Source: Calycina herbarum (taxonomy: Eukaryota > Ascomycota > Leotiomycetes > Helotiales > Pezizellaceae). From it: a DNA stretch of 64,000 nt. Shown in pieces: positions 56,015 through 64,000 of the stretch. Position numbers and translations under genes: made by a program. Position 1 is the stretch's first letter; every line of letters begins with the position of its first letter. Under the pieces are notes generated by a model. That model was not told where the DNA came from. It was given only the letters and a program-made list of their open reading frames with translations, and made no database searches. The stretch spans positions 372,001 to 436,000 of the forward strand of contig LLEY01000025.1 of NCBI GenBank assembly GCA_001414485.1, in the 5' to 3' direction.

Positions 56015-56920
56015 TAACTAAGTTACTTTGACAAAGTGTTGACATTCTCGGAGTTATATAGTATTCAATATTGATCCAAATAATTCTAAAGAAATATATT
56101 TCAGATAATTTATTAAGAGACTTTGCAGTAGCTAAGATATTTAAAAACAGTCCAAATATTAATTACTCAACTTATAAGCGGGTTTCATATATATCTTGAC
56201 ATATTGGTTCTTTTTATATTATACTTTTGCTTGAGCTTATTTTACTCACGTTTAGTTCCTAGCGATTTTCATTGTATAGACGCTGAACAAACATTCCTCT
56301 GTTATACATGAGAGTATATCTGCTTCTCTCTTTTATCACTTTGGACTTTGGAGTTGAAGTATTTTATAAAAGAATAGACGCGTAGTACTATAATAATAAA
56401 TTTCACTTCACAGTTTAGAGTATAAGTAGTCTCCACAAGTAGTAGTAATATGGTAGTTTAACGTCTATAGAAAAGGAAACGTTTTGTTCAATCCCTAGAG
56501 AGGAAGTATAAGTTGATGTTTTCTACAGAATTTATTAAACAACCTTTGCTATTCACTGTCTAAAAACCCAAGAAGCTATATGTCGCTCAAATCTAAATGA
56601 TATTAGTCTTTATAAAAAGGGACGATTTTCAAATTCAAGGCTCTTTTGACAAATTGAGTTCTTTACATACGTTTCTTTTTATCAAAATATCGTTTCCTGA
56701 TCGAAAATAGTCTGATTCTAGAAGAGAGGGGGGATCACTAGTTCGCTTTTACCTCGGGTTCTAATTTTTTCTGAAAGCTGGTTGACATATACATATAGAA
56801 CCCTTCCTCGTTAACTTTTATTACTTTATCTTTTCCTATTTTCACGTTGCAGTTTCTTGGATTTTCTTATCGCCACACCTGTTCAATTCTTCTTTTGGTT
56901 GGAGTCAAAGATACACCAAG
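56015..56920. other. AT-rich spacer between DUF6604 genes
   Basis: About 0.9 kb, AT-rich with no recognised gene. It serves as the 3' flank of the downstream gene on the minus strand. Confidence 0.4.
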
Positions 56921-59503
56921 TTACTTCCTCTTCTTATTTACCGTTCCTTCTTTAACTCTTCTTTTAAACTCTTCCAATCTATCAGCTGCCTTTTGATCTT
57001 TGGTAGTAAATTCATAGTCTCCTGTTCCTACCTCCACCTTTAAGGGCTCGGGGTCCGCAATTTCACTCTGTTCATGGCATGCTGCTCTCATAACCTTCGC
57101 CGCAATAATCAGTCCATCAACTCTTGCTCTTTCATTCTCAGAGTCTGTAAAAATCAACAAACGACTAATATCTGTAAGAACTCGCCCTCTCTCTTCTTCA
57201 GTCATGGGAGTCGGGTAAGTATCCCATGCCAACGAGTTATACAGGCCAACTGCGATTGCCTCCAATATACGGTAACAAACGTGATACAAGCCAATGTAAT
57301 CCAGCTGTGAAATGTTGACAAGATCTGACATGTTCTCTTTGAGATGCCGTAGCATATCTAGTTTTGTATCCCCCTCTTTTTTCTTGACGTGCGACTTCCT
57401 CCACAGGCGCTGAGAGTTATGCAGAAAACCCTCTTCAATAAGAAGCCACGTGTCGTTCGACAAATATTCCTTTGTGGCTTTGGCAATCTCTGGCAGCGAG
57501 AATGCTTCTTTCTTGCTGAAGTCGAACTTGAAATTATCCCCAATTCGTCGGAGCTCACTGGCTGGAACACCAACGAGAAGCAAAAAGCGCTTCTTGATGA
57601 GTTCACGTGTGTCTGGTAAATTTCCATGAAACAACCGGTTAATGTTTGCTTCGATTATTTGATCCATCAACTTCCAAGTCTCATCAAGGTAGCCAAGTTT
57701 CTTGGGCGCGTTGTATATGTGTACTATCACTGGAACGACGAAGGAACAGTTTGCACAATGCATGCCGTATTCCGATGCAAGCAGCATTAGCTTTAGATTT
57801 TGCAAGCCAGGGGCTACCGGGTCGTGCTGGAAACGGAAGTCGGATTCGGATGACGGTACGATGCAATTCTCATCACCCACCACACAATACTCATCAGCAA
57901 CTTCATTAGGGGCCTGCTGGTGTTCGAGTCCGCAGTCGATGCATTCGTTTTTCCAGTGAACCATGCTGTTCTGTGCAACTTTGCAACGAACTGTGTCGGT
58001 GACGTCCCACTTTTGTATTTCTGATGATTCGCAGCAGTCTGGGAACGATATCGTGGTTGATGGGCCACCTTCAACCCATGATGCCCCCAATGAACGCTTA
58101 ACGATCGCCGCGCGAATTCGCAGTTGTCGATAGGTATCTGATGTATTTTCGCCAAGAATATTGTGGATATCGATGGTAATACGAGCTCCAAAAACCATTG
58201 CGAAGTGAATTAGTTTCTCATTTTTACGAAATATTAGGGTACCCAGTGTTCGGTCAATTGAATCTTCAATGGTACAATGAAGGTTCCATGGTCCAGCTTT
58301 TGAAAACCAACCAGCATGTTGCGCATAGCTATATATGGCTTGGTGTTCGTCATCCATATACTTGAACCACGCTCCGTGTATCAGTTGACACAACAAGCTG
58401 TCCTCAGCCTCCAACTTTGGAGAAGCTCGCTTCCAATATTCCCCTGGCCGTAGATTGCGTTTCTTTGGTTGTTTATTGAATTCTGGATCTGGTTCAAGAG
58501 AAGCGTTTCGAGTACTTAAGATTTCTGCAAAGTACTGCATAGTACGAAACGTGGAATAATAAACTGTGTCTTCTGCATTCTCTAGTACCTCCTCGTTGGT
58601 TCCTCTACTTGAACCAGGGAACACTTGGTCGAGTACATGAAGATATACGTCGTTTCGCCTTGTCGGATCCTGAACAACATCTTTGAAATCGCTCTCAGCT
58701 TTGAGATGTGTTATCAAATTAGTCTCTTCCTGCTTCAAAGTCTCAAGAATAACGTTGGTAACGACCGAAGCAGCACTCGCATGAAGCTTTCCCTGGTTGA
58801 CTTCCTTCCACAGGCTCTCGAGGTAATTCCTAAGGGTTTTCGCATCTCTTAGAAAGCAGTAGATCCGAAAGATGCATCCATCAGATTGGTTCTCCATCTC
58901 GTACTTCTGCTTTGTATCCGACTTCGAAATACTTGGCTTTTCTATCTTCTCCTCTGTTGCTGGTTCTGGATCCGCCAGTTCTGTAATATCGTCCTCCTCT
59001 ATTGATACAAGCTGAAATCGATTGCGGAGAGCTTTGAGTTGAGGGTTCACATCTGGCACTGCTTCTGCATCACTCTTTCCTGTGCCTTTTCTTTTTTTTT
59101 TGTTAGAGACCGGCGCGACTTCAAAAAATGGGAGGAGCATGCGAAAGATATCCTCCAGAATTCTCGTAAAAGACGCGTGGTTCGAATTCGATTCCTGGGT
59201 TTCCTTGCCCTTTCCAGCGTTTTTCAAGTACCAAGTGCTGCAAAGTTTGCGCGCTTCAATTGCGCCATAAAGGGAAGTTTGTATGTTCACTGGGACGGAC
59301 AATCCGCTCACTGATCGCTGAACCAAAAATTTGGCTTGCTTCTTGAGTTCCTTGCAAGTGATGATGTAGCGATCAGGGGCAGTTGTATTGCTATCTGGCA
59401 GCTGATAACCGTAAATAATTGCCGTATTTGAGATCCATGTGACTGAATCTGTTGTATCTGACTTGTAGCGAAGGTAGGTCTCGCCTAGCGTTTGTGTCGC
59501 CAT
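56921..59503 (-). CDS. DUF6604 domain-containing protein
   Basis: Minus strand, single exon, 860 residues from ATG 59503 (context CCTACCATGG). An upstream in-frame ATG at 59614 would add 37 residues, but 59503 matches the start of the paralogue and places YLRYKSDTTDSVTWISNTA about ten residues in, as in DUF6604 proteins. The first third holds VPVNIQTSLYGAIEARKLC and MLLPFFEVAP, then a basic KKKRKGTGK stretch that could be a nuclear signal and an acidic linker. The second half has FAMVFGARITIDIHNILG, SMVHWKNEC with nearby Cys pairs, LQNLKLMLLASEYGMHCANC and ANINRLFHGNLPDTRELIKKRF, ending with VNKKRK. The domain is widespread and uncharacterised in filamentous ascomycetes. The open frame over 2.6 kb argues for function. 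Confidence 0.85.
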   Translation of the reverse strand: MATQTLGETYLRYKSDTTDSVTWISNTAIIYGYQLPDSNTTAPDRYIITCKELKKQAKFLVQRSVSGLSVPVNIQTSLYGAIEARKLCSTWYLKNAGKGKETQESNSNHASFTRILEDIFRMLLPFFEVAPVSNKKKRKGTGKSDAEAVPDVNPQLKALRNRFQLVSIEEDDITELADPEPATEEKIEKPSISKSDTKQKYEMENQSDGCIFRIYCFLRDAKTLRNYLESLWKEVNQGKLHASAASVVTNVILETLKQEETNLITHLKAESDFKDVVQDPTRRNDVYLHVLDQVFPGSSRGTNEEVLENAEDTVYYSTFRTMQYFAEILSTRNASLEPDPEFNKQPKKRNLRPGEYWKRASPKLEAEDSLLCQLIHGAWFKYMDDEHQAIYSYAQHAGWFSKAGPWNLHCTIEDSIDRTLGTLIFRKNEKLIHFAMVFGARITIDIHNILGENTSDTYRQLRIRAAIVKRSLGASWVEGGPSTTISFPDCCESSEIQKWDVTDTVRCKVAQNSMVHWKNECIDCGLEHQQAPNEVADEYCVVGDENCIVPSSESDFRFQHDPVAPGLQNLKLMLLASEYGMHCANCSFVVPVIVHIYNAPKKLGYLDETWKLMDQIIEANINRLFHGNLPDTRELIKKRFLLLVGVPASELRRIGDNFKFDFSKKEAFSLPEIAKATKEYLSNDTWLLIEEGFLHNSQRLWRKSHVKKKEGDTKLDMLRHLKENMSDLVNISQLDYIGLYHVCYRILEAIAVGLYNSLAWDTYPTPMTEEERGRVLTDISRLLIFTDSENERARVDGLIIAAKVMRAACHEQSEIADPEPLKVEVGTGDYEFTTKDQKAADRLEEFKRRVKEGTVNKKRK

Positions 59504-62500
59504 GGTAGGTTCAATGTGAGGCGTTGCAATGGCGTGAATGTAAGGCGTAGGTTGTACAACGTGTAGAGATCGGAGAATACAAGCCTTATCAGTTATCTTA
59601 TCGGTTATCTGCATATCAAAATTTCCTTCTGAAATTCACTGTTGGGTTTTAAGCGAGTGGCTGATGTAAACAAGGAATGTTTAGCCGACTGGGTGTAAAA
59701 TTCAATGTTAATTCTGTCTACACCTGAACAACATTCGTTCGCCTACATTATGTGATGTATTAAGAAGAATAATTTTAATACAATGAAGTTACAAAGGCAA
59801 TTAAACTTCTCAAATAAAGAATATCAGATAAGTATAGAGTAAAAAGATTTATTTTATACAATCGACTAAGATAATTAGGACAATAAAATGAATCACGTAA
59901 AGAAACTGAAATACTTATGTTTCATAATTAAGCAATTAAAGTTATAGAGATTAAAAAGGATTTGTTCCACAAAATTGTTTGAGACTGTTGAGGAGAACGA
60001 AATTGCCAAACTAAAGTTACTGGAATCATCAAATTTCTCAACCAAAGTCTAAGCAGACAGACCTCGGCATTTGGAAGGGTTGATTCTCTTGAGTACAATA
60101 GCAGGGATCTCTACAATCTTACTTATTTACCTCTGCCCTCCCTTTCCGTGCTCCCCACCCTGTAGACTGAATAAATGGCAGAAATTAGGCCTCACTCAAG
60201 ACAGCGCGCAATGTGTAGAGTTCAACTCAAACGCTATGAAAACTGCTTCGAAGCTGGATGATGACTACTTGGTATTCTCTACATCTACTTATATTTTCTT
60301 TCTATTTTCTGGATTTTTCTACGTTGTGTTGTTTGCTGCTCTAGAGTCTAAAGTTTTGTAGGGTTGCTAATTACTGCCACTTATTCTGTCTACAGGGTGC
60401 CCCCTGCTCGAACACTCTGACGACACTCTACTCTGGTTACTGAAGACTTGAAAAGTTATTTATTCATGAAAGTCGAAGTAATAAGGATGAGGCAAAAGTA
60501 ACTTACAGAAACGATTCCCTCTAGGATAACTAGTGAATACTCTCAAAAAGGAAGCGCGCTCTCTCCTTATCTCAAAGTTAGTTAAAGTCGAAGCTAACAA
60601 GAAATTGAGAGCAAGGTAAATAACTTACATGTAGAGAAAGCTGAACCCATTTCCGAAGAGGGGGCTGCCCCTCTTTAACCCCCTAGTGAGAGGGACACCC
60701 TCTCGCGCTCTCCTGTCAAGGAAAAGTATACACAGTATAGGGTAGGTAAAGCGGAATTACTCTTAGAAAGTAACACCCATCCACAAGAGAGCAAGAGGAA
60801 CAAATAATTGGTATATACTTACGAGAGACGTACCTTATTATGTTGTTGATACTGAGTTTGTTTTGTTATTTTTGAAATACGCGCTATGTAGACAAGTAAA
60901 CAAGCTAATGTCTTGGCATATATACACTAGTCAGAGACCCTTGCTAGCGTACTAGACAGAATAGAATTTCCCATTTGGAATTGCATAGACGGTCCAGAGC
61001 ACAGCTCTGACTGGATCTATTCCAATTTCAGTTTACTCTACCTAGTTCTAGAGTGGGCTCTGTGACAGCCGTCACGTGGCTGGAGGTCACGTGGGCGGTG
61101 TTACACCGGGATTCCTATCAAGTAGTAGAATAGCGAATTGGTCTGTCGATCAATTGAAAAAGCTAAAATTCCACGTATGAACCTTTTCACGTGTTTCAGC
61201 GTAGTAAATCAGATGTTCTGTAGTCAGTGAGTAATTAGAGAGTGAAATAGAGTAATCTAGAAAATGAAATAAGAGGACCTAGTAAATCAAGTAAGAAGTT
61301 ATAGTAAAGAAAGTAGAATAAGTAAACTCTACACTACCTAATCACTTCATTACTACTTCTTATAAGATAAGCAAGACACAGGTCAACCTCTGTTTCTAGT
61401 TAGTATCTCACTGGATATCTATTCTTTTTTGAAGTAGTCTTAGATTGTCTAAGGTTCCTGGAAAGTTCTTCAGAAAGGTGTTCCAAATAGCAAGGTCTGC
61501 AGGCAGACTTGGGTGGCGGTACTAACGACAGATATCGTGGTCTCCGGCCAATAACTCTTGTATCAGATCATAGCAATCCAACACTTTGCCGGATGTTGAA
61601 TATGTATTGATAAATAATCATCTATCGCCAAGGCCGGGCATCTAACTTGGAGCTAACAATAGAGTCTTTTATCTTCATTTAGTACTAAATAAAGAGCATA
61701 CTAAGTATCCCGATACCATCGATAGCCGGCCGGTCTTCTACAATCATTGTTACATCGGCGAGATATATCGATATAATCACGTATCGCCGTGAGACCAAGA
61801 TAGTTCTGAGGAAAGCCTTTGTTCAACAAATAGTAAAGTAATTTGTTTAATTAAATTGTACTATGCATTTAGAAGAACAAAGTCAATATTGAATGAGAAG
61901 GCTTTGGAGGAATAAAAAGTGCGAGACTTGATTGTCTGACCCCTGCGTCTATCTATCTTTAAGTGACCTCAGAAGGTGTATCATCTTAAGTCGTTATTTT
62001 GACATTATGTGTTAAAGGACTGTGTGTAATGAATGGAATCACAATCTTGTGTCAATGAATAGAAGATGAAGTAAAGTAAGTTGAACGAAGAAGATTCACC
62101 AACAGCTACGAAGAAGCTATGCCGCTGCTTCTTATCTCAGTACGTCTTACTATCAAACAGCCTTCTCTGTTACTTGTTAAGAGCAATTCACAACAAATGA
62201 TGATTCCACTTTGCTTGAATCCGAGGTCTGTGAGAACAAACAAAGCAAGTCAATGTATCCAATCAACAAGCAATTTCAATCCCTGATTTTACAAACGTAA
62301 ATTTTTATTTTACAATGAATTATTTCTTCTTGAAATCTAGGTAGTTTGATACAAGAACTACAAGCACACTAAGCTATTTCCACACGGCAAAATTGACATT
62401 TCAGTGAATCTAACAGGTGGATTTGAGGTTAGGGACTTCATTTCTATCAAATAACAATTCCCATTGTAGCTTGCCTTTTCAGAATTACACAGAACATTTC

Positions 62501-63202
62501 CTACTGGACGATATCTCAACCTCAATCTTCTTTTCCAGATTGCGTTTCCGTACCCTAAGCATCTCAACCTTTTATTTTGGACTTGAGACAAGATGGGTCT
62601 ACTTTCGTTCTTTTTTCCCAACCAGCGCCGAATATCTACTACCGCTTTCATGGAATCCAACGGACGATGTCTCCTTTTCATACCGCCTACATTTTTAGAT
62701 TTTTCCTGGGATTTTGCTCACACTAAACTCGTCCCTTTACTTTAATATACTATCACTTCTCCTTCATTCATCAGCTCCACTACACCTCTTCACCACAAAA
62801 TGCCACCAACAGAGCCAACATTTCACAGACCCCCCTATCCCACAAAATCCCGACCTCGCCGAACTCGCTAACAATCCCTAGCTCGTAGAGGCCGAAAACG
62901 GCCCCGGGGACCTAGACCCTGAAAACCTACATCGCCTAGATCTTCACCCCACCATCACTTGATCAACTCTATTACCCACCATACTTCGGCGACATATCTT
63001 CAGTCTCCGAGGATTTCAAATAAGAGAACTTTTATAAGTAGTCATCTTTGCCCTCTGGAACCTTCAACCATTCGCGATATCAATTGAAGTAAGAATTCCC
63101 CGAAGCTCGTCGTTGTGAAGAAAGCTTATCAACCCCATCAAAAGATATCCAGCAATCAGAACCTTCATCGCAAACCACCTAAGATTTATTACAAACAAAA
63201 AA
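59504..63202. other. Long region without recognised genes
   Basis: About 3.7 kb. A frame at 60071-60361 (96 residues, two hydrophobic stretches) has no other support. Around 61062-61200 three CACGTG-type palindromes occur next to TGTGACAGCCGTCAC, which resembles the start of an LTR, but no matching end or duplication was found. The part 61255-61330 is a purine-rich AGTAA/GTAGA low-complexity tract. A pyrimidine-rich stretch before 62801 could be a 5' UTR, but the ATG there leads to a stop after about 24 codons. Confidence 0.35.
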
Positions 63203-63490
63203 ATGTGTCGCAAAGCAACTTGCTCAACATGCTGTAAGCCCTCTCCAAATTCCACCTCGCTATTCTTATTTAACAAACCCTCCAGCCAAGAGCACCTGGT
63301 TCGGTTGTGGAATGCATGTACCAGGAGTAATGGATTCAATTCCAGCTGAGGAGAGATGTACTGTAAGTCCTTTCGTCAATCTCCTCCCTCGTACACATCC
63401 AAAAAATGATTGTACTGATAAGAAAAAAAGTGCACACCAACCGTTGAAAGAGAAGGAAAGCAATACCCACCAAAGGCAGCTTCGGGGTGA
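63203..63490 (+). CDS. Conserved small Cys-rich protein, 55 aa
   Basis: Three exons: 63203-63233, 63286-63362, 63431-63490. They join to MCRKATCSTCSKSTWFGCG, then MHVPGVMDSIPAEERCTCTP and VEREGKQYPPKAASG. The pattern MC.KATCSTC.K..W.GCG.H...VM..IP...RC.C..K is strongly conserved in fungi and also seen in plants. The Cys/His content suggests a metal-binding knuckle; no biochemical role is known to me. The start context AAAAAATG is good, and all three splice pairs are GT-AG. The last intron ends in a long A-run before AG. It is too short and too split for open-reading-frame scans, so it is easily missed. Confidence 0.85.
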
Positions 63491-63792
63491 CTATCTGGTG
63501 TTGTACCACTTGGGTTGGGAGGGTTGATGGTGTTTTTAGGTGTGAAATGGGTATTTGGGTTTTGAAGAAGGATTGGTGATGGAGTCGGGGAGAGAGAGGG
63601 GAAAGGTAACTTTAAGTAGGGTGATGCAAACTGGAAGTTGAGTTTGAGGGAAGCAGCGACCGTCGACACTTCGGGACACTTGCTGGGCCCTTTAATGCCC
63701 TCGCCAACTCTATCAATCTAGATGTACTTTTATATCGTCTACACATCTCGTTTCTATCATGACGCTAAAAAGAAAACGGAAAAACCAAAGAT

Positions 63793-64000
63793 CTAAATCT
63801 TACTGTCCTTCGGAAAAGGCGCTCTAGAATACTGATTCGGCCACTGAACCTTAACTCCAAGATTATGCGCAACCCTCAACACCCACTCGGGTTCCCTCAG
63901 AAACTGTCTTGCTACCAGAACAATATCCGCTTTCGCAATCCCTCCCTGTTCGTCTGCGATTTCCAAAGTCTTCTCCCCCTCTTGCGACGAAGGACTGCTG
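63793..64000 (-). CDS. Old Yellow Enzyme (NADH:flavin oxidoreductase), C-terminus
   Basis: Minus strand, running off the right edge; the stop TAG is at 63795-63793. The last 68 residues read AKADIVLVARQFLREPEW, then VLRVAHNLGVKVQWPNQYSR and APFPKDSKI. The motif ADIVLVARQFLREPEWVLR contains the conserved Arg near the FMN phosphate site in YqjM-like (class II) OYEs, and WPNQY is the usual C-terminal signature. The enzymes reduce activated C=C bonds with NAD(P)H and FMN, in the cytosol. The rest of the gene lies beyond the window, so completeness cannot be judged. Confidence 0.88.
   Translation of the reverse strand, partial: SSPSSQEGEKTLEIADEQGGIAKADIVLVARQFLREPEWVLRVAHNLGVKVQWPNQYSRAPFPKDSKI

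Noticed and set aside
60071..60361. 96-residue hydrophobic ORF
   Set aside because: No homology recognised, no start or splice support; left as spacer.
61062..61450. Possible solo LTR starting TGTGACAGCCGTCAC
   Set aside because: No matching terminus or 5-bp duplication could be found.
62006..62198. Possible solo LTR TGTTAAAGG...TTCACAACA
   Set aside because: The flanking pentamers (TTATG and AATGA) do not match.

Overview
The window looks like a filamentous ascomycete (Pezizomycotina) contig, perhaps a leotiomycete; the class is only a guess. Reasons: short GT-AG introns of about 45-75 nt, HET-domain, Zn2Cys6, CFEM and DUF6604 genes, and repeats whose stop codons are nearly all TAA/TAG where CAA/CAG is expected, the mark of repeat-induced point mutation (RIP).

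Layout. 1-4500: remains of two HET-domain genes cut by small insertions. 4918-6830: an intact six-exon gene fusing an aldo-keto reductase to a RidA domain. 7047-11390: a MITE, amidohydrolase and MFS scraps, and a Zn2Cys6 regulator silenced by in-frame nonsense codons. 11391-15020: no gene seen. 15021-21789: conserved core with RNA15/CSTF2 (minus), divergent PHB2 (plus) and a secreted dipeptidyl-peptidase 5 (plus). 23539-24663: an internally deleted hAT transposon. 27178-28066: a broken CFEM gene and a Ser/Thr-rich transmembrane fragment. 28538-52309: three small beta-trefoil-like paralogues, one of them frameshifted, split by 21 kb of nested transposons. 52843-59503: two DUF6604 paralogues, one with an in-frame stop, separated by a Tc1-type MITE. 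63203-63490: a three-exon 55-residue Cys-rich gene. 63793-64000: the C-terminal end of an Old Yellow Enzyme gene.

The main discovery is the order of the nest at 28918-49791. A roughly 0.65 kb element with terminal inverted repeats received a Fot/pogo DNA transposon (28992-36776, TSD TA). A minus-strand Ty3/gypsy element (29937-35855, TSD ATAAA) entered its transposase gene. A tyrosine-recombinase (DIRS/Ngaro/PAT-like) retrotransposon (36778-49218) sits exactly between the T and A of the Fot element's right-hand TSD. It carries split direct repeats in the order A1-ORFs-B1-A2-B2. Its recombinase gene was then split by a plus-strand chromodomain Ty3/gypsy element (38221-45457, TSD TGTTA), and a solo LTR (37118-37359, TSD CCAAG) landed between A2 and B2. 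The chromovirus carries an extra antisense reading frame between pol and its 3' LTR. Removing each insertion at its duplication restores the host reading frame, which supports the reconstruction.

No tRNA, rRNA or CRISPR was recognised. Working genes and RIP-degraded repeats alternate sharply; apart from the housekeeping block, most genes are accessory types.
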